NCBI GenBank assembly: GCA_902475445.1
Contig: CABRZN010000003.1
Coordinates: 1-49,708 of the forward strand
Direction: 5' to 3'
DNA from: an uncultured Collinsella sp.
GTDB taxonomy: Bacteria > Actinomycetota > Coriobacteriia > Coriobacteriales > Coriobacteriaceae
Length of the DNA stretch: 49,708 nt
The notes under the pieces are model-generated. The model saw nothing but the letters and a program-made list of their open reading frames with translations. It was not told the DNA's origin and searched no databases. Below are positions 17,906 to 24,839 of this stretch, one piece after another. The stretch's first letter is position 1. Every line of letters begins with the position of its first letter. Made by a program: the position numbers and the translations under genes.

Positions 17906-19354
17906 ATGGCAAACATCAAGTTCCCCGAGGGTTTCTATTGGGGTGGCGCTACCGCCGCCAATCAGTTTGAGGGCGCTTGGAACGTGGACGGCCGCGGTCC
18001 TTCCGTCGACGACCATTTTTTGGGCGGCAGCTACAAGGAGCCGCGTCAGATTACGATCGACATCGACCCCGACCGCTTCTACCCCAATCATGACGGCATC
18101 GATTTCTACCATCACTACGAGGAGGACATCGCGCTGTTCGCCGAGATGGGCTTTACCATGTTCCGCATGTCCATCTCTTGGAGCCGCATCTTCCCCAACG
18201 GCGACGACGCCGAGCCCAACGAGGCCGGCCTCGCCTTTTACGACCGCGTCTTCGACTGCCTGCGCGCTCACAATATCGAGCCGCTCGTGACCCTGTCGCA
18301 CTACGAGATGCCTTATCACCTGGTCGAGAAGTACAACGGCTGGGCGAGCCGCGAGCTCATCGGCTTCTTTGAGAAGTACTGCCAGACCGTCTTCGACCGC
18401 TATCAGGACAAGGTCAAGTTCTGGCTCACCTTCAACGAGATCAACTGCGGCACCCAAGACATGGGCAACCTCTTTGGGACCAGCATGATCCAGGGCTTTG
18501 AGGGCCCGGCTTCGGCGGTCCACACCACGCCGCAGGCCCGTATGCAGGCCCTGCATCACCAGTTCGTGGCCAGTGGCCGTGTCGTGCGCTATGCCCACGA
18601 GCACTACCCGCAGTTTAAGATGGGCAACATGGATTGCTTCATCCTCTCCTATGCCGCCACGTGCGATCCGGCTGACGTGTTCGCCACGCAGCAGGAGATG
18701 AATACCATGAACTGGTACTGCTCCGACGTGCAGGTGCGCGGCAAGTACCCGTTCTATGCCAAGCGCTTCTGGGCCGAAAACGATGTCGAGCTTGTGATGG
18801 AGGACGGCGACCTGCAGGATATCGCCGACGGCAAGGTCGATTTCTACACCTTTAGCTACTACATGTCCGGCACTGTGGGCACCCACAAGGATCACGAGAT
18901 GACTGAGGGCAACATGACCTTTGGCGGCAAGAACCCCTATCTGGAGTCCACCGATTGGGGCTGGCAGATCGATCCGCTGGGCCTGCGCATCGCCCTCAAC
19001 GAGATTTACGCCCGCTACGAGATTCCGCTGATGGTGGTCGAGAACGGCATGGGCGCCTACGATGAGGTCGAGGAGGACGGTTCCATCCACGACCCGTACC
19101 GCATCGCCTACTTGCAGAGCCACGTCAAGGCCATGGGCGAGGCCATTGCCGATGGCGTCGACCTGATCGCCTACACCTGGTGGGGTCCCATCGACCTGGT
19201 TTCTGCCGGCACCGGCGAGATGCGCAAGCGCTACGGCTTCATCCACGTCGATAAGTACGACGACGGCACCGGTACCTACGAGCGCCGCCGCAAGGACAGC
19301 TTCTTCGCCTACCAGAAGATCATCAAGTCCAACGGCACCGAGGGCCTGGCTTAA
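17906..19354 (+). CDS. GH1 6-phospho-beta-glucosidase
   Basis: Cleaves PTS-imported 6-phospho-beta-glucosides (for example cellobiose 6-phosphate or aryl glucosides) in the cytoplasm. The 482-residue protein starts FPEGFYWGGATAANQFEGAWNVDGRG, has the acid/base Glu in TFNEIN (residue 178) and the nucleophile Glu in VVENGMG (residue 379), and ends YKRRKDS-like with ERRRKDSFFAYQKII. The ATG at 17906 follows AAGGAG at six bases. A free EIIA(Glc) gene is next, in keeping with PTS delivery, but no EIIBC is in the window. The 6-phospho specificity is inferred from family likeness and this neighbour. Confidence 0.88.
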   Translation: MANIKFPEGFYWGGATAANQFEGAWNVDGRGPSVDDHFLGGSYKEPRQITIDIDPDRFYPNHDGIDFYHHYEEDIALFAEMGFTMFRMSISWSRIFPNGDDAEPNEAGLAFYDRVFDCLRAHNIEPLVTLSHYEMPYHLVEKYNGWASRELIGFFEKYCQTVFDRYQDKVKFWLTFNEINCGTQDMGNLFGTSMIQGFEGPASAVHTTPQARMQALHHQFVASGRVVRYAHEHYPQFKMGNMDCFILSYAATCDPADVFATQQEMNTMNWYCSDVQVRGKYPFYAKRFWAENDVELVMEDGDLQDIADGKVDFYTFSYYMSGTVGTHKDHEMTEGNMTFGGKNPYLESTDWGWQIDPLGLRIALNEIYARYEIPLMVVENGMGAYDEVEEDGSIHDPYRIAYLQSHVKAMGEAIADGVDLIAYTWWGPIDLVSAGTGEMRKRYGFIHVDKYDDGTGTYERRRKDSFFAYQKIIKSNGTEGLA

Positions 19355-19449
19355 TCGACAATATGAGTGCCACTGGGGAAAGGTTTTGGGAAGGGCTTGG
19401 AAGGGCTCTCGATTCGAGCCCTCGCCTTAGTTTTCAGACCATTTGGCAC

Positions 19450-19455
19450 TATAAT
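19450..19455 (+). promoter_or_regulatory. -10 element of the crr promoter
   Basis: A perfect TATAAT lies 50 bases before the crr start codon. The -35 region is weak (TTAGTT at 19428-19433, 16-base spacer). It suggests crr has its own promoter and does not depend only on readthrough from the GH1 gene. Confidence 0.5.
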
Positions 19456-19504
19456 CACCATAGGCATGCGCATAACGTTGCGCTTAATCAAGAGGAGAAA
19501 ACGT

Positions 19505-20041
19505 ATGGGTCTGTTTGACATGTTCAAGAAGAAGGCTGAGCCCGCGGCTGCCGCTGCTCCGTCCTCCATCTCTGCTTCTGCCGGCGCCGACGTGCTGTGC
19601 TCGCCCGTCAAGGGCAAGGTCATCAAGATGGCCGACGTGCCCGATCCCGTCTTTGGTGGCGAGGTTCTGGGCAAGGGCTGCGCCGTGTGGCCCGAGGACG
19701 ACCTGGTCTACGCTCCCTGCGACGGCAAGGTGACCGTCACCATGGGTCACGCCGTGGGCCTGCAGTCCGATAGCGGCATCGAGGTTCTGGTGCACGTTGG
19801 CGTCGATACCGTCAACATGAACGGTGATGGCTTCGAGGGCTTCGTCAAGGCCGACGACGTTGTGAAGGCTGGCCAGCCCATACTCAAGATCGACCGCGCC
19901 AAGATCGCCGCTGCCGGTTACAAGGACTGCGTCGTCGTGGCCGTGTCCAACACCGCCGAGTTTGCCGATGTCGAGCTCGCCGTCGAGGCCAACTCCGCTG
20001 TCGCCGCCGGTGACGCCATCGTTAAGGTCGTCCGCAAGTAA
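19505..20041 (+). CDS. crr: PTS glucose-family EIIA component
   Basis: Single-domain phosphocarrier that passes phosphate from HPr to a glucose-family EIIB. The 178-residue protein has a short N-terminal amphipathic MGLFDMFKKK, an Ala-rich linker, and the EIIA fold. Both active-site histidines are present: H82 in MGHAVGL and the phosphorylated H97 in IEVLVHVGVDTV. It is a stand-alone protein like E. coli Crr, not fused to EIIBC, and follows a 6-phospho-beta-glucosidase. AGAGGAGA provides the ribosome site, and a strong terminator follows at 20068. Confidence 0.93.
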   Translation: MGLFDMFKKKAEPAAAAAPSSISASAGADVLCSPVKGKVIKMADVPDPVFGGEVLGKGCAVWPEDDLVYAPCDGKVTVTMGHAVGLQSDSGIEVLVHVGVDTVNMNGDGFEGFVKADDVVKAGQPILKIDRAKIAAAGYKDCVVVAVSNTAEFADVELAVEANSAVAAGDAIVKVVRK

Positions 20042-20067
20042 ACTGCGGCATCCAAAGGATGTGCAAG

Positions 20068-20096
20068 GGTGGTCGGGTTTTCCGGCCACCTTTTTT
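20068..20096 (+). terminator. intrinsic terminator after crr
   Basis: GGTGGTCGG (20068-20076) pairs with CCGGCCACC (20082-20090) with one G-T pair, then six T (20091-20096). Confidence 0.88.
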
Positions 20097-20277
20097 ATTG
20101 CATCGCGGGGAAGCGTTTTATTGCACGTTGGGCGGGCTTGCAAACCGTTCGGACGCTAAAACGAACCGACCGCGCCTTCGCGTTGCCAAGGGTGTTCATA
20201 AGTGGATAGTATGGGCTTACTTATTACAACGTGCGCCGCGTCTGGGAAGCGCGGTGCCGCTCATTGGGAGGAACAAC

Positions 20278-20835
20278 ATGAAAAAGAAGCTGCTGCTTGC
20301 GCCCCTCGTGGCCGTCTTGGTTGCATGCGTAGTCGTGCTTTCCGGCTGTGGAGGTCCTTCGGTTGAGGAGCTCATCACCGAGGATCTTACGACGCAGTTT
20401 GACGAGGTCAAGAACGGTGGCGACGACTTCCTCTCTGGTCTGGAGGAGGCTTCGGGCGACGAGTTCGAGCAGCTGGGTATCGATCCCAAGGAGTATGCCA
20501 AGACCTATCTCGAGGGCTTTGACTACAAGATCGGCGACGTGACGGTCGACGAGGACAAGGGTGTCGCGACCGCCGAGGTCTCTATCACATGCAAGTCCAT
20601 GAACAAGATCGTCGAGGACTTCTCCACCCAGTATCAGGAGAAGGTCGCTGCGCTTGACACGGTTCCTTCCGATGACGAGCTGTACAAGATGGCCGGTCAG
20701 GTTATGGTCGATGTGACCAAGGCCACCGAGCCCAGGAAGACCACGGTTATCTTCAAGTACACCTGCAACGACGACGGCGAGTGGTCTGCCGACGACTCTG
20801 TCAACTCCGAGATGATGGATGCAATGCTGAGCTAG
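20278..20835 (+). CDS. small putative lipoprotein, DUF-like
   Basis: A 185-residue protein with a lipoprotein signal peptide (MKKKLLLAPLVAVLVACVVVLSGCG; lipobox LSGC with Cys at 22) and an acidic helical domain: PSVEELITEDLTTQFDEVKNG, then GIDPKEYAKTYLEGFDYKIGDVTVDEDKGVATAEVSITCKS and a C-terminal strand region. This layout resembles the DUF5105/DUF4878-type lipoproteins of Gram-positive bacteria, in which the mature domain is cystatin-like. Function unknown. The ATG follows GGGAGG. The two-hairpin element begins three bases after its stop. Confidence 0.8.
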   Translation: MKKKLLLAPLVAVLVACVVVLSGCGGPSVEELITEDLTTQFDEVKNGGDDFLSGLEEASGDEFEQLGIDPKEYAKTYLEGFDYKIGDVTVDEDKGVATAEVSITCKSMNKIVEDFSTQYQEKVAALDTVPSDDELYKMAGQVMVDVTKATEPRKTTVIFKYTCNDDGEWSADDSVNSEMMDAMLS

Positions 20836-20838
20836 TTC

Positions 20839-20974
20839 GTTGCGGCGTTTTACCAAACGCCGCAACTGCTCGACGCTGCAAGCCCGCCAGAGCGGCAATC
20901 TGCCTTTCAACTTCGGCGGCATGACCAGAAGGTCTATGCCGTCCTCTTTTCATGCCAATTTGTTCGCTCTGGTG
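20839..20974 (+). repeat. two-hairpin 3' element, copy 2
   Basis: Hairpin 1 has a 12-bp perfect stem (20839-20850 with 20855-20866) and loop TACC, but a stem sequence different from copy 1. After a 5-base spacer, GACGCTGCA (20872-20880) and the first 55 bases of hairpin 2 match copy 1 at all but one position. The 3' arm is more diverged (CGCTCTGGTG at 20965-20974; TTTTCATGCCA in place of TTTCAAGGCA), so this copy is partly decayed. It is part of a 475-base gap (20836-21310) that also holds the repeats at 21028 and 21098. Confidence 0.7.
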
Positions 20975-21027
20975 CCCGCTCGCTGTTCGTCCTCTACCTG
21001 CGGCGTTGCCATGGTAGTCATTGGGGC

Positions 21028-21087
21028 GGCACTTGGGGACGTTCCTTTTCTGCCGGCAGTTGGGGACACTCCTTGCGCCAGCGTTGC
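21028..21087. repeat. GGCACTTGGGGACGTTCC repeat, copy 1
   Basis: Two tandem palindromic halves: GGCACTTGGGGACGTTCC followed by TTTTCTGCC, then GGCAGTTGGGGACACTCC followed by TTGCGCC. About 85% identical over 60 bases to 41021-41080. A decayed half copy is at 12983-13002. The GGGGAC core suggests kinship with the GGGACAGG palindromes. Confidence 0.65.
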
Positions 21088-21097
21088 ATCGAATGCT

Positions 21098-21271
21098 CGG
21101 GAAAATACGAGCCGGTATTTGGCCGAATAGCGGGTCGCGGTTTCCGGATGGGGTGGGTTGTGGAAAGTGCGACCCGGAATATTGCTCTGAAACGGGATGC
21201 CGTTTCCCCGACAAGGCTCAACCGGAAAGCGCATCCCATTCTGAGGCGGCAAAACGGGATGCGCTTTCCGC
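21098..21271. repeat. array of six alternating GGAAA/TTTCC half-units, copy 1
   Basis: Six half-units of about 20 bases alternate in direction: three read GGAAAnnnCGnnCCCGG-like and three read CGGGnTnCnnTTTCC-like. Neighbouring halves can pair. The best pair is CGGAAAGCGCATCCC with GGGATGCGCTTTCCG (15 bp perfect) at the right end. The spacing and order match a second array at 36190-36362. It lies in the convergent gap between the lipoprotein and the HAD phosphatase. Confidence 0.7.
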
Positions 21272-21310
21272 GCGACAGAATCTATCCAGCCGTGTTGAGC
21301 GACAGCCCCG

Positions 21311-21979
21311 CTACTCGCCCAGAATCAGCGACGCGAGCTCTTCCTGGGTGTCCACCACGTAGTCGGCGCCGGCGGACTCCAGCTCTGCGCGGCCGCGGAA
21401 GCCCCAGCTGACACCGGCGCTCTTGAGGCCGGCATTGTGACCGGTCAGGACGTCGACATTGGAATCGCCCACATAGAGCGTGGTTGCCGGGTCGGCGCCT
21501 AGCTCTTTCATCACATGCAGCGTAACAGGCGCCTCGGGCTTGGGAGGAAACGCATCGACGCGGCCCTGCACCAGCGCAAAGCGCTCGGAACCAAAGTATT
21601 TTTCGATAAGCGGAGCGGCCGAAACATGGTCCTTGTTGGTGAGCACGGCAAGCTGCACGCCCGCGGCGCGCAGGCGGTCGAGCATCTCGATCGTGCCGGC
21701 ATAGGGAGCGGTGTGGTCCTCCTTGTGCTCGCCGTAATAGGCCCTAAACTCGGCAAGCGTCTGCTCAAACATGCGGCCGTCGCCCGCATACTCGGCGGGC
21801 ATAAAGCGCTCAACCAGCTTGAGCATGCCGTTTCCCACCTTGTAGCGGTACTCGTCTACGGCAAACGTGGGCCAGCCGTGCATCTCGCAGGTATGGTTGC
21901 TGGCGGCCGCCAGGTCCTCGAGCGTGTTGAGGATGGTGCCATCCAGATCAAAGATCACATGGGAAAAAGCTGCTGCCAT
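21311..21979 (-). CDS. HAD-superfamily phosphatase, phosphoglycolate phosphatase-like
   Basis: The 222-residue protein carries the HAD motifs in order: motif I VIFDLDGTILNT (nucleophile Asp near residue 11), a helical cap (HTCEMHGWPTFAVDEYRYKVGNGML), motif II VLTNKDH, motif III lysine in FPPKPEAP, and motif IV YVGDSNVDVLTGHNAG. This is the Gph/PgmB-like subfamily I layout; the true substrate cannot be read from sequence. The start at 21979 follows AGGAG and gives the normal length. It lies 105 bases downstream of hypE on the same strand and could be read from that operon. Confidence 0.85.
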   Translation of the reverse strand: MAAAFSHVIFDLDGTILNTLEDLAAASNHTCEMHGWPTFAVDEYRYKVGNGMLKLVERFMPAEYAGDGRMFEQTLAEFRAYYGEHKEDHTAPYAGTIEMLDRLRAAGVQLAVLTNKDHVSAAPLIEKYFGSERFALVQGRVDAFPPKPEAPVTLHVMKELGADPATTLYVGDSNVDVLTGHNAGLKSAGVSWGFRGRAELESAGADYVVDTQEELASLILGE

Positions 21980-22084
21980 GGGTGCTCCTGCCGCTTGAGT
22001 TGTAAAACGCACCCCATGATACTGGGCATGCGTGCCGGGCATGTTTGGAATCTGAATATCTTTAATAGCCCTGAGCCTTTGTCG

Positions 22085-23119
22085 TTAGCAAATCCTCGGC
22101 AGTTGTTCTCCCACAAGCATGTCGAGGATACGGGTCGAGCCCCAGCCGGTGCGTACGCGCACGGCGGGACGGGCGCCCTCGGCAAGTGGCAGCACACGAC
22201 CGACGATGGCGGCATTCTCGCCGTAGCGGGCGGCGCGCATGGCGCTCAGCGCGGCATCGGCTTGCTCGGTCGGCACGACGGCAACCATCTTGCCCTCGTT
22301 TGCCACCTGCAGCACATCGTAGCCGAGCATCTCGCAGGCGGCCTGCACGTCGGGGCGCACGGGCACGGCATCCTCGTCGACCTCCATGGCAACGCCGCTG
22401 GCCTGCGCAAACTCGTTAAGCGTCGAGGCCAGGCCACCGCGCGTGGGGTCGCGGAAGCAGCGTGTGTCGGGTGCTGCGGCAAGCACATCGGCAATCAGGT
22501 GGTTGAGCGGCGCGGCATCGCTTTCGATGGTGCTCGAAAACGCCAGGCCCTCGCGTTGGCTCATGATGGCGATGCCGTGGTCGCCGAGTGTGCCCGACAC
22601 CAGGATGACGTCGCCGGGCCGGCAGTTGGCACCGCTGAGCGTCACGCCTGCGGGCACCTCGCCTACGCCAGCGGTATTGATGTAGACGCCGTCGGCACCG
22701 CCACGCTCGACCACCTTGGTGTCGCCGGTGATAATCTTCACGCCTGCCTCATGTGCCGTTTCGGCCATGGTCTGCACAATCTGGCGTAGCTTGTCCATGG
22801 GATAGCCCTCTTCGAGGATAAAGCCGCATGAGAGGTAGCGCACGTTAGCGCCCGAGGTCGCGACGTCGTTGACGGTTCCGCACACGGCGAGGCGGCCGAT
22901 GTTGCCACCGGGGAAGAACTGCGGCGAGACTACAAAGCTGTCGGTCGACATGGCGATGCGCCCGCTCGCGGGCAGCGCGGCGACGCCGGCGTCGTTGCCT
23001 TCGAGCAGCTCGGGCGACCCAAAGGCATCCAAAAAGACCTCATCGATGATGCGTTTCATCATCTGACCGCCAGAGCCGTGGCCCAACAGGACGGTGCTAT
23101 CGGTGGTGCTATGGGACAT
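22085..23119 (-). CDS. hypE: hydrogenase maturation protein HypE (carbamoyl dehydratase)
   Basis: HypE carries the carbamoyl group from HypF as a C-terminal thiocarbamate, dehydrates it with ATP to thiocyanate, and gives the cyanide ligand to the [NiFe] site. The 344-residue protein has the AIRS/PurM-like fold: LLGHGSGGQMM near the start, STDSFVVSPQFFPGGNIGRLAVCGTVND and GDTKVVERG. It ends PRIC, with the terminal cysteine essential for this chemistry. The start at 23119 has GGAG eight bases upstream. It follows hypD across a 213-base gap that holds a structured repeat. Confidence 0.96.
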   Translation of the reverse strand: MSHSTTDSTVLLGHGSGGQMMKRIIDEVFLDAFGSPELLEGNDAGVAALPASGRIAMSTDSFVVSPQFFPGGNIGRLAVCGTVNDVATSGANVRYLSCGFILEEGYPMDKLRQIVQTMAETAHEAGVKIITGDTKVVERGGADGVYINTAGVGEVPAGVTLSGANCRPGDVILVSGTLGDHGIAIMSQREGLAFSSTIESDAAPLNHLIADVLAAAPDTRCFRDPTRGGLASTLNEFAQASGVAMEVDEDAVPVRPDVQAACEMLGYDVLQVANEGKMVAVVPTEQADAALSAMRAARYGENAAIVGRVLPLAEGARPAVRVRTGWGSTRILDMLVGEQLPRIC

Positions 23120-23194
23120 ATCCAAAACTCCAATCGAGGACGGAATTGATAAAAATCGGACATGGCAGAATCGATGTTAGGTAAAAGCCAGCGA

Positions 23195-23332
23195 GCGCCA
23201 TTCAGACGGAGTGAGTTGCCTTGAAAGAGGAGGCTGCTGGGCTTTTGCCCGCAGCCGACGATTGAAAGGCAAATCGCTCGCCTGAATGGCGCGCAGCGTC
23301 GACCGGTCCGCCGTTCGTTAGAACGGCGGAAC
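23195..23332 (-). repeat. two-hairpin 3' element, copy 3 (minus orientation)
   Basis: Read on the minus strand, this starts at the hypD stop codon. Hairpin 1 has a 12-bp stem and loop TAAC (23317-23320 on the plus strand). A spacer GGTC and GACGCTGC (complement of 23293-23300) follow. Hairpin 2 has outer arms GCGCCATTCAG and CTGAATGGCGC (23282-23292, 23195-23205), the conserved TTGCCTTTCAA and CTTTCAAGGCAA, and a GGCTGC/GCAGCC inner stem. The outer and inner stems differ entirely from copies 1 and 2 yet still pair, while the TTTCAA internal loop and GACGCTGC are kept. It fills most of the hypD-hypE gap. Confidence 0.75.
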
Positions 23333-24448
23333 CTAATAGTCGCGGTAGCGGTAGTACGCCGCGCAGCTGCCCTCGGAGCTCACCATGCACGGGCCGACGG
23401 GGTGCTCGGGCGTGCAGGTGCGGCCAAAGAGCGGGCAGCTGCTCGGCGCAATGGCCCCGCGCAGCACGTCGCCGCAGCGGCACCCGCGCGGCTCAACCGT
23501 CGCCTCAACGGGCACGTCAAAGCGAGCACGGGCATCAAAGCGCGAGAACTCGGGGCGGATGGAAAGGCCCGAGTTGGCAATCAACCCCAGCCCGCGCCAT
23601 GTGGTGTCGCACGGCTCAAATACCTGCTCGACCAGCTGGCGCGCCACAGGATTGCCGTCGGCATTGACGCCGCGACGGTAGGCGTTGTCGATCGCGGGTT
23701 GCCCCTCAACAACCATCTGGACCAGCATGCAGATACCCTGCAAGATGTCGACCGGCTCAAATCCCGTTACCACGCCTGGAGTCTTAAACTCGTCGACCAA
23801 AAAGCCAAAGGGGGCCAAGCCCGTGATGGTGGCGACGTGGCCCGGCAGGATAAAGCCGTCGATGGCGGTCTCGGGGTCGTTGGCGATGGCGCGCAACGCC
23901 GGCGGCGTGGTCTTGTGGACGCAATAGACCGAGAAGTTCAAAAGCCCGCGCGCCTCGGCCTCCAAGATGGCGGCGGCGATGGTGGGCGTCGTAGTCTCAA
24001 AGCCCACGCCCATAAAAATGACCGGGCGATCAGGGTTTTGCTCGGCAATGTCGAGCGCGTCGAGCGGGGAGTAGACGATGCGAATGTCACGCCCTGCCGC
24101 TTTTTGCGCAGCGAGCGAGGTGGATGATCCGGGCACGCGCATCATGTCGCCAAAGGTGGTGATGATGGCGCCGTCTATGTTGGCGAGCGCGATTGCGTGG
24201 TCGATGTCGCGGTTGGCGGTGACGCAGACGGGGCAGCCCGGGCCGCTCAGCAGCTTGAGCCCTGCCGGCATAATGGAGCGAAAGCCATAGCGCCCGATGC
24301 TCACGGTATGCGTGCCGCAGACTTCCATAAGGTTGATGGTGCGGTCGCCGACAAGCTCATGAATGCGCTCGATGAGCTCGCGAGCCAGCTTGGGATCGCG
24401 GAATGCCGAGAAATCGATACCGGAGCGAGCCGGCTGCTCGGGCGCCAC
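23333..24448 (-). CDS. hypD: hydrogenase maturation protein HypD
   Basis: Fe-S protein that with HypC forms the scaffold on which the Fe(CN)2CO group is built. The 371-residue protein has the conserved N-terminal Cys motifs EVCGTHTVSIGRYG and LSGPGCPVCVT, FMGVGFETTTPT, and the C-terminal [4Fe-4S] and zinc-like cysteines in PRGCRCGDVLRG, SSCPLFGRTCTPEHPVGPCMVSSEGSCAAYY. GTG 24448 shares its G with the hypC TAG and has GGAGG seven bases upstream, so translation is coupled. A structured repeat starts at its stop codon. Confidence 0.96.
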   Translation of the reverse strand: MAPEQPARSGIDFSAFRDPKLARELIERIHELVGDRTINLMEVCGTHTVSIGRYGFRSIMPAGLKLLSGPGCPVCVTANRDIDHAIALANIDGAIITTFGDMMRVPGSSTSLAAQKAAGRDIRIVYSPLDALDIAEQNPDRPVIFMGVGFETTTPTIAAAILEAEARGLLNFSVYCVHKTTPPALRAIANDPETAIDGFILPGHVATITGLAPFGFLVDEFKTPGVVTGFEPVDILQGICMLVQMVVEGQPAIDNAYRRGVNADGNPVARQLVEQVFEPCDTTWRGLGLIANSGLSIRPEFSRFDARARFDVPVEATVEPRGCRCGDVLRGAIAPSSCPLFGRTCTPEHPVGPCMVSSEGSCAAYYRYRDY

Positions 24449-24708
24449 TAGTAAGCCTCCGCCGGGTTGGTGGCCAGCTGGTCTTCTTCGACCAGCTCGG
24501 ACATGGCATTAACAAGCTCGAGCGTTTCCCGTGCTTCCTGCTCGTCGACAATCTGGATGCCAAAGCCGGCGTGTACGAGAATATAGTCGCCAACCTGCGC
24601 CGTCGGCACGAGCCGCAGCGACACGGGGCGCTCGATGCCCATCATGTCGACGGTGGCCTTGAAGCCGTCGTCGCGTTTGACTACTTTACCGGGAACGGCA
24701 AGGCACAT
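24448..24708 (-). CDS. hypC: hydrogenase maturation chaperone HypC
   Basis: Small OB-fold chaperone that brings iron to HypD and delivers the finished cofactor to the hydrogenase large subunit. The 86-residue protein begins MCLAVPGKVV, whose Cys2 is the cofactor-binding residue, and has the VGDYILVHAGFGIQIVDEQEA block typical of HypC/HupF. The start at 24708 follows AAGGGG. It overlaps hypD. The 131-base gap to hypF contains a short CCATCA/TGATGG hairpin and nothing else I recognise. Confidence 0.95.
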   Translation of the reverse strand: MCLAVPGKVVKRDDGFKATVDMMGIERPVSLRLVPTAQVGDYILVHAGFGIQIVDEQEARETLELVNAMSELVEEDQLATNPAEAY

Positions 24709-24839
24709 ATTGTTCCCCTTGTATACGCTTTGCGCTGGATGAGCGCTCAATAATCCATCAGTTGATGGTAGCGCTCGCGGGGTTCGCGGGCAAACGCGTT
24801 ACGCCTGTGAGACGGCGGCTTGCGGGCTGGCCGAACAGC

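Noticed and set aside
24709..24839. Possible small gene or nickel riboswitch between hypF and hypC
   Set aside because: There is a short CCATCA/TGATGG hairpin and an AGCGCT palindrome, but no tandem G-rich aptamer pattern and no coding frame with a ribosome site.
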